Shown: positions 6,715 to 12,567, numbered from the stretch's first letter. The stretch is DNA of 15,571 bases from an archaeon (GCA_020052545.1 JAGVOV010000175.1:1-15571); one strand, 5' to 3'. The notes: a model not told the origin generated them from the sequence alone. Numbers and translations are program-made.

Positions 6715-6820
6715 AGCCCTCGGGGAGAATTGCACTCCCGACCTGCACATTACTTGCAAACTCCGTTTCAACGAAGTTTGAAATACGAGTGTGCCGCAAT
6801 AGCTACTATGCTACGAGGGC
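6715..6820 (-). tRNA. tRNA-Thr (anticodon CGT) with a 33-nt intron
   Basis: Read on the minus strand from 6820. The acceptor GCCCTCG pairs perfectly with CGAGGGC (6722-6716); discriminator T at 6715. D-arm 6811-6796; anticodon stem GCACA (6794-6790) with TGTGC (6749-6745); loop C-T-CGT-A, anticodon at 6787-6785; T-stem GGGAG/CTCCC (6739-6735, 6727-6723). The intron is 6783-6751, after position 37, with TA-x bulges on both sides as expected for bulge-helix-bulge splicing. G1-C72, C2-G71 and U73 agree with threonine identity known from archaea. The elbow is odd: the T-loop is TGCAATT rather than TTCRANN, and the D-loop has GC where GG is expected. Six Ts follow the gene on its own strand, a likely terminator. 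CCA is not encoded. Confidence 0.88.
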
Positions 6821-6832
6821 ATGAATATGATG

Positions 6833-6985
6833 TCAAAACTTTGCTAGCATCTCATCTTTCTTGAGCTGCCTCTGGCAGTTGTTGCATACCGTATGCAGCT
6901 TGCCTTTCTTGTCCTTAACATAAGTGCCGAAAAGCTTGCTCAGGAAATTCTCATTTATCTTCCCTTTGCATATTTCGCATTTCAT
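6833..6985 (-). CDS. 50-residue zinc-ribbon protein
   Basis: Starting at ATG 6985 the protein begins MKCEICKGKI and carries two CxxC pairs (C3/C6 and C33/C36), a treble-clef or ribbon-type zinc site, with a lysine-rich remainder that could bind nucleic acid. The start is chosen over an in-frame codon at 7024 because a TATA box (7008-7015) sits 26-27 bases upstream and the first CxxC then begins the protein. The stop is only 12 bases before the 5' end of the tRNA-Thr on the same strand, and no separate tRNA promoter is obvious, so the two may be transcribed together. The molecular role is unknown. Confidence 0.75.
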   Translation of the reverse strand: MKCEICKGKINENFLSKLFGTYVKDKKGKLHTVCNNCQRQLKKDEMLAKF

Positions 6986-7007
6986 ATGGCTTAGGAAAGG
7001 AATTTCA

Positions 7008-7015
7008 TTTATAAA
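7008..7015 (-). promoter_or_regulatory. TATA box for the zinc-ribbon gene
   Basis: TTTATAAA, centred 26-27 bases before ATG 6985 on the minus strand; probably also drives the tRNA downstream. Confidence 0.65.
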
Positions 7016-7025
7016 ACTAACCAAA

Positions 7026-7033
7026 AATATATA
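7026..7033 (+). promoter_or_regulatory. TATA box for the small membrane protein at 7058
   Basis: AATATATA, centred about 28 bases before ATG 7058. It is separate from the divergent TATA box at 7008-7015. Confidence 0.65.
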
Positions 7034-7057
7034 AGGAAGAGAGGGACAAAGAAGGCC

Positions 7058-7294
7058 ATGGGACTCAAGGTAAGCTTGGCGGCAGGACTTGTCGGGGCGG
7101 CAGCCTTCATATATTTCTCAGGAACAATCTATGCTTCCATAGGCAGAGAATTCTTCGGGATGTGGATTGATGGCATCATCGTCGGGATCATCATATTCTT
7201 CCTTGCTGCAATGATAAGCTCATCACTGAAGCCAGCCACTTTTGAAGCAAAACAAGAGAAGGCTAAACAGCCCGGATCCGATCGCCAAAAATAG
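7058..7294 (+). CDS. Small membrane protein, two predicted spans
   Basis: 78 residues. Hydrophobic segments at about residues 5-24 and 38-56 are joined by a short loop with GREFFGMW; the C-terminus is polar and lysine/glutamine rich. Function not recognised. ATG 7058 is supported by the TATA box 28 bases upstream. The last 32 bases overlap the 3' end of the convergent yggS-type gene, so the polar tail is encoded opposite the end of YggS. Confidence 0.65.
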   Translation: MGLKVSLAAGLVGAAAFIYFSGTIYASIGREFFGMWIDGIIVGIIIFFLAAMISSSLKPATFEAKQEKAKQPGSDRQK

Positions 7295-7928
7295 CCCTGC
7301 CTAATCTCACCATGTTGCTGCCTTCTTCAATAGCAGCCTCAAAATCATTGCTCATCCCCATCGAAAGCCACTTTACATTGAGCCTCTCCTTCAGCTTCCT
7401 CATCTCGATGAAATAAGGCCTGCACTTCTCGGCCTCCATGAATGGCGGGATACACATAATGCCATTTACCTTTATGTTCTGGAGCTTGAGCAGCCTGTCA
7501 TAAAAAGTGAAAACATCCTCTGGCATTATGCCTGTCTTCTGTTGCTCCCTACCTATGTTGACTTCTATGAAGATTTCCATCACCTTATTCTTCTCTGATG
7601 CCCTCTTGTCTATCTCTTCTGCCAGCTTCAGCGAATCAACACTCTGTATGCAGTCAAACAATTCAACGGCTTTTTTTGCCTTGTTGGTCTGCAGATGGCC
7701 TATAAGGTGCTTTTTGACTTCATTGAGCTTCAGGAATTTATCTTCGGCTTCTTGGACGCGATTTTCCCCTATAAATCCAATCCCCAACCTTATTGCCTCA
7801 TTGACCATCTCAGCCGGGATGGTTTTTGTGACGACAATTAATCTAATATCATTCTCAGTCCTTCCTGCCTTTTTTGCGGCTTCTTTTATCCTGAGCTTTG
7901 CCGTCTCGATATTTTTTGCCAGATCCAT
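7263..7928 (-). CDS. yggS: YggS/PLPBP family pyridoxal-phosphate-binding protein
   Basis: 221 residues, close to the usual 220-235. A cytosolic fold type III PLP carrier involved in vitamin B6 and amino-acid homeostasis. Visible signatures: VVTK with the PLP lysine K35; FIGENRVQE (52-60); HLIGHLQTNK (74-83); E-V-N-I-G in the middle; and near the C-terminus SMGMSNDF (about 190-197) with VRLGRAIFG, the PLP-phosphate-binding end of the barrel. All are standard for the family, and no residue appears missing. The start at 7928 is fixed by a TATA box whose centre is 26-27 bases upstream and is shared with the divergent tatD-type gene. The 3' end overlaps the convergent membrane-protein gene by 32 bases. 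Confidence 0.95.
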   Translation of the reverse strand: MDLAKNIETAKLRIKEAAKKAGRTENDIRLIVVTKTIPAEMVNEAIRLGIGFIGENRVQEAEDKFLKLNEVKKHLIGHLQTNKAKKAVELFDCIQSVDSLKLAEEIDKRASEKNKVMEIFIEVNIGREQQKTGIMPEDVFTFYDRLLKLQNIKVNGIMCIPPFMEAEKCRPYFIEMRKLKERLNVKWLSMGMSNDFEAAIEEGSNMVRLGRAIFGDRIRAV

Positions 7929-7950
7929 AGGCCTTTGTCACCGAATGATA

Positions 7951-7958
7951 TTTATAAA
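7951..7958. promoter_or_regulatory. Palindromic TATA box shared by yggS and tatD
   Basis: TTTATAAA is its own reverse complement and is the only TATA-like sequence between the two divergent ATGs. Its centre is about 26 bases from the first base of each start codon (7928 and 7980), so it can serve both leaderless genes. Confidence 0.75.
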
Positions 7959-7979
7959 ACTTGCCACTCTAGCCTTGAT

Positions 7980-8723
7980 ATGAATTATGTTGACGTGCAC
8001 GCGCATCTTGAGGCTTACAGGAATGCGGATGAAATAGTCGATAACGCCAAGAAAGCCGGCGTCAAAGCAATTGTCTACAATGGCATAAGCAGGGAAACGA
8101 ACAGGAAAGCCCTAGAATTCAGCAAAAGATATGATATTGTCAAGGCCGCTCTTGGTCTCTATCCGATAGAGATTTTATCCATGAAAGATGAAGATATCGA
8201 GGCAGAGCTCAAGTTCATTGAAGAAAACAAAGAAAATATTGTTGCAGTGGGAGAAGTCGGGTTGGATTTCAAGGAAGACCTGGAACAGCATGAGAAGCAA
8301 AAGAAGTGGTTCAGGAGATTCATCGAGCTATCAATCAAGTTGAATAAGCCAGTCTCAGTCCATTCAAGGAAGGCGGAAGCAGAAGTCATCCAGATACTGG
8401 AAGAGACGGAGGCAAAAAAGGTGCATATGCACTGCTTCTCTGGAAACATGAAGCTTGTTGAGAAGATAATAAGCAACGGGTGGCATCTTTCAATTCCCAC
8501 AAATATCGTCTTCTCGGAGCATTTCCAGGCAATTGTTAAAAGGACACCAATGAAGCAGCTCCTTACAGAGACAGACAGCCCATTCCTGTCACCATTTAAA
8601 GGTCAGGAGAACCAGCCGGCCAATGTCACAGAGTCGTTGAGAAAAATAGCTGAAATCAAGGCAGTTACTATGGAAGACGCCGCCAATATACTATTCATGA
8701 ATTACCAAAATCTATTTCTTTGA
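7980..8723 (+). CDS. tatD: TatD family metal-dependent hydrolase (DNase)
   Basis: 247 residues from ATG 7980, close to family length. TatD proteins are cytosolic TIM-barrel metallohydrolases that act as DNA 3'-exonucleases. The metal ligands are all visible: H7 and H9 in VHAHL, E92 in GEVGLDF, H128 in SVHSR, H151 in HMHCFSG, and D199 in TETDSPFL. LGLYP (58-62) replaces the usual LGxHP, so the conserved histidine of that loop is a tyrosine, as seen in some archaeal members; this is the only deviation noted. The start is chosen because MNYVDVHAH gives the normal short N-terminus and the shared TATA box is 26 bases upstream; the longer reading frame from 7935 crosses that TATA box. Confidence 0.94.
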   Translation: MNYVDVHAHLEAYRNADEIVDNAKKAGVKAIVYNGISRETNRKALEFSKRYDIVKAALGLYPIEILSMKDEDIEAELKFIEENKENIVAVGEVGLDFKEDLEQHEKQKKWFRRFIELSIKLNKPVSVHSRKAEAEVIQILEETEAKKVHMHCFSGNMKLVEKIISNGWHLSIPTNIVFSEHFQAIVKRTPMKQLLTETDSPFLSPFKGQENQPANVTESLRKIAEIKAVTMEDAANILFMNYQNLFL

Positions 8724-8728
8724 AGCAA

Positions 8729-8738
8729 ATTATATAAA
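8729..8738 (+). promoter_or_regulatory. TATA box for the 8762 operon
   Basis: ATTATATAAA, centred about 28 bases before ATG 8762, six bases after the tatD stop codon. Confidence 0.65.
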
Positions 8739-8761
8739 CCAGCTCAAATAGGTTAAGCTAA

Positions 8762-8968
8762 ATGGAGATAAAAGTCGAGACGAAAGACGGCCCGGAAGAG
8801 ATAAGGAAGGCGATCAAAGTGCTTCAGAGCTTCTTGGAAGGCCAGCCTGCAAGAAATGAAGATATAGAGGCGAAACAGGCTGCTATGGGCATCTTCAAGG
8901 AAGAGAAACCCAAGAAGACAGAAAAAAATGAAGAAGCATTTTCTGACGTCCAAATAATACCTTACTGA
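8762..8968 (+). CDS. Small charged soluble protein, unknown
   Basis: 68 residues with no membrane segment. The first half predicts a strand (IKVETK) followed by a helix (EEIRKAIKVLQSFLEG); the second half is rich in Glu and Lys and ends in VQIIPY. I do not recognise it. A TATA box 28 bases upstream supports ATG 8762 and a leaderless mRNA. One base separates its stop (8966-8968) from the ATG of the DUF2391-like gene, so the two form an operon and may act together. Confidence 0.7.
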   Translation: MEIKVETKDGPEEIRKAIKVLQSFLEGQPARNEDIEAKQAAMGIFKEEKPKKTEKNEEAFSDVQIIPY

Positions 8969-8969
8969 T

Positions 8970-9485
8970 ATGAGAGACAAGAAACTCAAGGAAGCCATAC
9001 TTGAGCAGAAAAAAGAGGTTGACAGCATAGAGATCAAGGTAGACAGGATGACGCGCAGCCTGCTCGACAAGGTCCCTGGGCGCTTCAGCTATAAGGACGT
9101 TGCAAGAGCATTCTTCGGCGCTTTCTTTGTCGGCATCAACTTCATATTCGCGGGCCGCCTCATAACAGTCGCGACAAACATAACTTGGCACAACATCCTC
9201 CTGATAATACTAGTTAATATTGTTCTGTTAACAGGAGGAATTTATTATATAGGATACAGGAGAGTAGAGAACAAGAGCGAAAGGCCTTTCCTGCAGTTCT
9301 GGTTCAAGCGCATAGTCGTCTTCTGCATCGTTTCCATGATAGTGTCATTCTTCCTGATATATCTTTTCGCAATTTATTCCGAGCCACAGATACATGGTTT
9401 TTATGATCTGGTGCGCGTAGCAGTGATAATATCTATCCCGACATCGATTGGTGCGGCTTTCGGCGACCTTCTTAAGCAATATTAA
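8970..9485 (+). CDS. Integral membrane protein, DUF2391/COG4711-like
   Basis: 171 residues. An N-terminal charged helix (about 1-35, EQKKEVDSIEIKVDRM), possibly coiled coil, precedes four hydrophobic segments (about 47-68, 76-95, 110-132, 144-165). The final span reads IPTSIGAAFGDLL, similar to the P-x-x-I-G-A end of the DUF2391 family; the assignment rests on that motif and on topology and is tentative. Biochemical role unknown. It is co-transcribed with the small charged protein one base upstream. Its TAA stop (9483-9485) lies inside the TATA box of the archease gene. Confidence 0.7.
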   Translation: MRDKKLKEAILEQKKEVDSIEIKVDRMTRSLLDKVPGRFSYKDVARAFFGAFFVGINFIFAGRLITVATNITWHNILLIILVNIVLLTGGIYYIGYRRVENKSERPFLQFWFKRIVVFCIVSMIVSFFLIYLFAIYSEPQIHGFYDLVRVAVIISIPTSIGAAFGDLLKQY

Positions 9486-9489
9486 TAAA
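9482..9489 (+). promoter_or_regulatory. TATA box for archease
   Basis: TTAATAAA, centred 26-27 bases before ATG 9512, overlapping the stop codon of the upstream gene. Confidence 0.6.
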
Positions 9490-9511
9490 CAAAGGCATCT
9501 TCTAAGGTGTT

Positions 9512-9919
9512 ATGGAATACGAATTTTTCGATCACACTGCGGACATGATGTTCAAGGCATATGGGAAAGACATAAACGAGAAGTTCAGGAATGCCGCCTA
9601 TGCCATGTGGAGCATCATTGTCGACAGGCAGCATGTGAGGCCGAAGCTAAAGAAAAAAATGATACTAAAGTCTGAAGATTTGAAGACGTTACTATACAAT
9701 TTCCTTGAACATTTTCTTATACAGCTGGATTCTTCTTCATTTCTTCTGTATAGAATTGACAAGATTGAAGTAAAAAAAGAGGACAGCGTATACATGCTGA
9801 ATGCAGAGTACTGGGGCGACCTCGCTGAAGGCTATGAGACTTTGGAGCATGTCAAGGCCGTGACATATAACAGCATGGAAGTCAATGACGATTTTGTGCA
9901 GGTTGTGCTGGATTTGTAG
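9512..9919 (+). CDS. Archease, activator of the RNA ligase RtcB
   Basis: 135 residues, typical for the family (about 135-150). Archease is a small cytosolic protein that lets the RtcB ligase turn over and join tRNA exons after intron removal. The N-terminal signature FFDHTADMMFKAYG contains H8 and D11; DHTAD is the family hallmark and D11 belongs to its metal-binding site. The final residues VVLDL match the conserved C-terminal aspartate. The middle contains the expected strand LLYRIDKIEV and the helix EDLKTLLYNFLEHF. No rtcB is present here. It has its own TATA box, and its last 38 bases overlap the convergent unknown gene. An intron-containing tRNA-Thr about 2.7 kb away is a plausible client of the same splicing route. 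Confidence 0.93.
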   Translation: MEYEFFDHTADMMFKAYGKDINEKFRNAAYAMWSIIVDRQHVRPKLKKKMILKSEDLKTLLYNFLEHFLIQLDSSSFLLYRIDKIEVKKEDSVYMLNAEYWGDLAEGYETLEHVKAVTYNSMEVNDDFVQVVLDL

Positions 9920-10331
9920 ATATCAGGCCTTCTGTCCCATAAAGAATCTTAAGATATTTGAGGAGCGGACCCAATAATTCTCCCATATCTACAGACCTAT
10001 CCCGAGCATATGGCGAATCTTCGTTAATCAGCCTCTCATACTTGAGCTGTATTCTTATTAACTTATCTTTCTCACCATAAAGGCAATCAGCTTCCTTGCC
10101 GAATATTATTGCAACCCCCTCATCTATCTTGAAGCTGCCTTTGCCAACTTGGCGTCTTGAGGTATAACCTTCCCTCAAAAGGGCACCGACCAGCTTGTCT
10201 ATGTCTATGACATAATCCTCATTCATCTTGAGCAGGAAAGAGTGCCCTCTTGGCCAGAACCTTATGAACTCAAATTCCTTGAGACTGTCCAGAAAGCCTA
10301 TTTTCTCCTCTAATTCCGAAAAGCATTCCAT
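9882..10331 (-). CDS. Unknown soluble protein
   Basis: 149 residues with no signal or membrane segment. Mixed alpha/beta character: helix EELEEKI-like start, strand FIRFWPRG, strand YVIDIDKL, a basic central loop (SRRQVGKGSFKI), strand VAIIFG and a C-terminal amphipathic helix followed by a polar tail ending NPAQPAQNRH. I recognise no family. The gene is supported by a TATA-like box (10350-10359, minus strand), by good codon use through most of its length, and by divergence from the TrmB-family gene. The tail overlaps the end of archease by 38 bases, so the last dozen residues may be poorly conserved. Divergent pairing suggests, without proving, that TrmB controls it. Confidence 0.6.
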   Translation of the reverse strand: MECFSELEEKIGFLDSLKEFEFIRFWPRGHSFLLKMNEDYVIDIDKLVGALLREGYTSRRQVGKGSFKIDEGVAIIFGKEADCLYGEKDKLIRIQLKYERLINEDSPYARDRSVDMGELLGPLLKYLKILYGTEGLISTNPAQPAQNRH

Positions 10332-10349
10332 GGTTAGTCGGAATAGGAA

Positions 10350-10359
10350 AGCTTATTTG
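10350..10359 (-). promoter_or_regulatory. Weak TATA-like box for the unknown gene
   Basis: On the minus strand TCAAATAAGC, centred about 24 bases before ATG 10331. It is poorer than the other boxes in the window. Confidence 0.35.
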
Positions 10360-10383
10360 AATCTATGTTGTCCGAAAAAGTAC

Positions 10384-10397
10384 AATAAATATAAAAA
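10384..10397 (+). promoter_or_regulatory. TATA region for the TrmB-family regulator
   Basis: AATAAATATAAAAA holds two overlapping TATA-like boxes. The downstream one (TATAAAAA) fits a start at 10417 or 10420, the upstream one a start at 10411. Confidence 0.55.
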
Positions 10398-10416
10398 CAA
10401 CAGGAAGTTAATGGGC

Positions 10417-11124
10417 ATGATGCATGAAGAAATCCTAGCAAGCATGGGGCTGACGAAGAATGAGGCAGAAATCTACCTATTGCTACTAAAAGAGCCAGAG
10501 TCTTTGGCCTCAAGGATAGCAAGGAAGACAAGGATATCGAGGCCGCATGTCTATGACACCTTGAATAAGCTTGCCGAAAAAGGCCTAGCTTCTTATGTCA
10601 TAAAAAATGGGAATAAGTATTTCAAGGCTGTGAACCCCAGAATTTTTGAGGACCTCCTGGATGAGAGGAAAAAGAAGCTTTCTGAGGCCATGCCTTTCTT
10701 GCTAAACAGCTTTTCTGAGAACAAGAGCGAGACAAAAGTTGAGGTCTACGAGGGCAAGGAAGGCATTAAGAGCGTCTTCAACGACATAATCAGGGAAAAG
10801 AAAGACTTTGTCGGCTTCGGGGCGACAGACAGGGCAATGCAGCTCTTGCCGGACTTCACCAAAAGATATCTCAAGCTGAGGGAAAAATACAACATTAAGG
10901 CAAGGCAGCTCTACAACCAGGGCGGCAGTTATCTGAAGACAAGGATGTCGCAATTCAAGCCGCTGCCAAAAGAATTCTCGGGGCCAGCGACAACTCTAGT
11001 TTATGGCAGGAAAGTCGCTATATTCATGTGGTTCACCGAAGAGCCTATAGCTGTGGTGATAGAAAGCAGGCAAGCCGCGAAGGCTTACAAAAATTATTTT
11101 GAGCTTATGTGGGCTTCCCTTTAA
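10417..11124 (+). CDS. TrmB family transcriptional regulator
   Basis: 235 residues from ATG 10417; ATG 10411 or 10420 are equally possible, and an in-frame start at 10228 is excluded because it would lie inside the divergent gene. The N-terminal winged helix-turn-helix (about 1-72) has the TrmB hallmarks: SMGLTKNEAEIYLLLL, RISRPHVYDTLNKLAEKGL as recognition helix, and a wing ending KYFKAVNP. A linker helix (76-100) leads to the C-terminal effector domain with VEVYEGKEGIKSVFND (108-123) and FVGFGATD (131-138), the phospholipase D-like half common to stand-alone TrmB relatives. The C-terminal sugar-binding extension of Thermococcus TrmB is absent, so the ligand is unknown. The gene abuts the convergent DoxX gene without a gap. 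Confidence 0.9.
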   Translation: MMHEEILASMGLTKNEAEIYLLLLKEPESLASRIARKTRISRPHVYDTLNKLAEKGLASYVIKNGNKYFKAVNPRIFEDLLDERKKKLSEAMPFLLNSFSENKSETKVEVYEGKEGIKSVFNDIIREKKDFVGFGATDRAMQLLPDFTKRYLKLREKYNIKARQLYNQGGSYLKTRMSQFKPLPKEFSGPATTLVYGRKVAIFMWFTEEPIAVVIESRQAAKAYKNYFELMWASL

Positions 11125-11604
11125 TCACTCAAGCCATGGATATTTCTGCACCAATGATGTGTCCTTCCACCAGCCGTGCAGGCTCCATGCTCTTGGCTCT
11201 AGCACATAGATGCCGAAAAACCCTATGATATAGATTATATGCTCATCAAATATGGGGTTGTTTGCCGGCGGGAATTCTGCGAGCCACATAAGCAATGCAA
11301 GTATTGCTCCAGACCATGTGGCTATCTTGAGGCCGATTCCAGAGAGCAATGAAAGCCCTATGAACAGAAGCCCGAGCATGAAGAGCCAGTCGACTATTGA
11401 TGAACCTGCAAGCGCTTTGAATGTGCCGGCGAACCAACCGCCAGCGTGTGAAAGGAACCCTGTTGTGGGAGAATTTCCCAGAAGCCAGCTTTTGTCATGT
11501 GCCGTTGCTATACCAAGGCCAAAAAGCTTGTCCAGGAAAGCCCAGAAGAAAAGCCAGCCCAAAGCAATCCTCAGTGTCGCTCCGAAGTATTCAAGTTTTT
11601 CCAT
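11125..11604 (-). CDS. DoxX/DoxD-type integral membrane protein
   Basis: 159 residues, four hydrophobic segments (about 10-30, 60-88, 92-110, 120-138). The first carries LRIALGWLFFWAFLDKLFG, the classic DoxX start, followed by a periplasm-side loop with GNSPTTGFL and, between the later spans, PPANNPIFDEHIIY, which resembles the N-P-x-x-D-x-H motif of the family. DoxX/DoxD relatives include the small subunit of thiosulfate:quinone oxidoreductase and proteins of uncertain role in sulfur or redox stress. No partner DoxA is present, so a specific reaction cannot be given. ATG 11604 is supported by a TATA box about 26 bases upstream. The stop abuts that of the TrmB gene. Confidence 0.85.
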   Translation of the reverse strand: MEKLEYFGATLRIALGWLFFWAFLDKLFGLGIATAHDKSWLLGNSPTTGFLSHAGGWFAGTFKALAGSSIVDWLFMLGLLFIGLSLLSGIGLKIATWSGAILALLMWLAEFPPANNPIFDEHIIYIIGFFGIYVLEPRAWSLHGWWKDTSLVQKYPWLE

Positions 11605-11625
11605 AAGTTTCCAATGATAAACTAA

Positions 11626-11633
11626 TATTTAAA
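11626..11633 (-). promoter_or_regulatory. TATA box for the DoxX gene
   Basis: TTTAAATA on the minus strand, centred about 26 bases before ATG 11604. Confidence 0.65.
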
Positions 11634-11647
11634 GCTTTGTAGCAATA

Positions 11648-11655
11648 TTTTTAAA
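11648..11655 (+). promoter_or_regulatory. TATA box for the cysteine-repeat protein
   Basis: TTTTTAAA, centred 26-27 bases before ATG 11678; divergent from the DoxX box 14 bases away. Confidence 0.6.
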
Positions 11656-11677
11656 GGCAAGAGGCTTTCCAGCCATA

Positions 11678-12364
11678 ATGAAAAGGGGCATATTGATTTT
11701 TGTCACCATCTTGATTTTCTCTGGTTTAGTTTACGCTGCTGTTGGTCCAAGGTCGACTGTGCAGACGACAACCATAGAAACGACACTGATCATAGAGTCA
11801 CCACCTATAACAACATCCACCCCCACAACAATAATGCAGTTCAAGTGCAGCACTCTCGGCACATTACAGGAAAGGATAAGGTGCAGGATTGGCCTGAAAG
11901 AAGAGAATGAGCTGAATTACCTCCCAGAGGAATGCAAGCCTTTGCTAGGAAGGAAGAGGGTAGACTGCATTAAGCTATATTCGGCCACCAACAAGTGCTT
12001 TGACATAAAAGATGAGGATGGCAAGCTCAATTGCGCGAGGAGTGCCGTGAACATCACAGATGTAAGGCAGGAAGCGGCGAACTGCAAGATTAAGTTGGGT
12101 AACGAAAAAGACGCTTGCATGAACAACCTTAAGGCGAAGGCTTATGGCCTAATAAAGTTCCGCTTCTATAACCTTGAATACAGGGCTCAGCAACTCAAAG
12201 ATAAGGGCGTCAGTGAAGACTTGATTGTCAAGTTTATCTCAGATTTGGAGCTGAAGAAGCAGTCGTTCAATGATGCAAAATCATCAGCCGAAAGGAAACA
12301 GATGATTTTGGATGCAAGGCAGCTCTGGAAGGACTTTTTGGTCAATGCGGGTGTAAAAAAATGA
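11678..12364 (+). CDS. Secreted protein with two tandem four-cysteine repeats
   Basis: 228 residues. An N-terminal signal or anchor (about 5-20, ending VYA) is followed by a Thr/Pro-rich linker (26-52) that could be glycosylated. Then come eight cysteines at 57, 69, 86, 97, 107, 119, 136 and 147. The spacing is C-x11-C-x16-C-x10-C, nine residues, then exactly C-x11-C-x16-C-x10-C again; the third cysteine is followed by K-x-x-L-G in both halves. This is an internal duplication, probably of a disulfide-bonded helical module. The last 80 residues are a charged helical region without cysteine. I know no function for it. Its stop overlaps the ATG of the downstream lipoprotein gene (ATGA), so the two are translated together. 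Confidence 0.78.
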   Translation: MKRGILIFVTILIFSGLVYAAVGPRSTVQTTTIETTLIIESPPITTSTPTTIMQFKCSTLGTLQERIRCRIGLKEENELNYLPEECKPLLGRKRVDCIKLYSATNKCFDIKDEDGKLNCARSAVNITDVRQEAANCKIKLGNEKDACMNNLKAKAYGLIKFRFYNLEYRAQQLKDKGVSEDLIVKFISDLELKKQSFNDAKSSAERKQMILDARQLWKDFLVNAGVKK

Positions 12365-12567
12365 GAAAACTGTTTGCATTGCTCGCTATAATACTTTTCC
12401 TCAGCTTAATTGTCGGATGTGGTAGCACAGACTACAAAGCGCAGGCACAAGTTAATGATACAACAACCACAGTTACGCAGCAGGCAGCAGAGAACAAAAT
12501 GAACGTCACGATTGATGACGGCTTAGATTCTGCTCTGCAAGAGCTTGATATTGTAGATTCACAGTAG
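12361..12567 (+). CDS. Small lipoprotein
   Basis: 68 residues. A basic start, a hydrophobic stretch (4-18) and the lipobox LIVGC (C20) predict a lipid-modified protein held at the outside of the membrane. The mature part is short: a Thr/Gln-rich linker and an acidic C-terminus with DDGLDSALQELDIVD that should form an amphipathic helix and may be the docking part. It starts inside the stop of the cysteine-repeat gene (4-base ATGA overlap), which suggests the two products work together at the surface. Its 3' end overlaps the convergent endonuclease IV gene by nine bases. Function unknown. Confidence 0.72.
   Translation: MRKLFALLAIILFLSLIVGCGSTDYKAQAQVNDTTTTVTQQAAENKMNVTIDDGLDSALQELDIVDSQ

Noticed and set aside
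6682..6864. 60-codon plus-strand frame over the tRNA
   Set aside because: It is the antisense of the tRNA and its intron, with no promoter or coding character.
7507..7983. 158-codon plus-strand frame
   Set aside because: Antisense to the well-supported yggS gene and rich in Ser/Phe, as expected of a mirror frame.
10228..10416. Extended N-terminus of the TrmB-family regulator
   Set aside because: The extension runs through the divergent gene and through the TATA region, and TrmB proteins start right before the helix-turn-helix.
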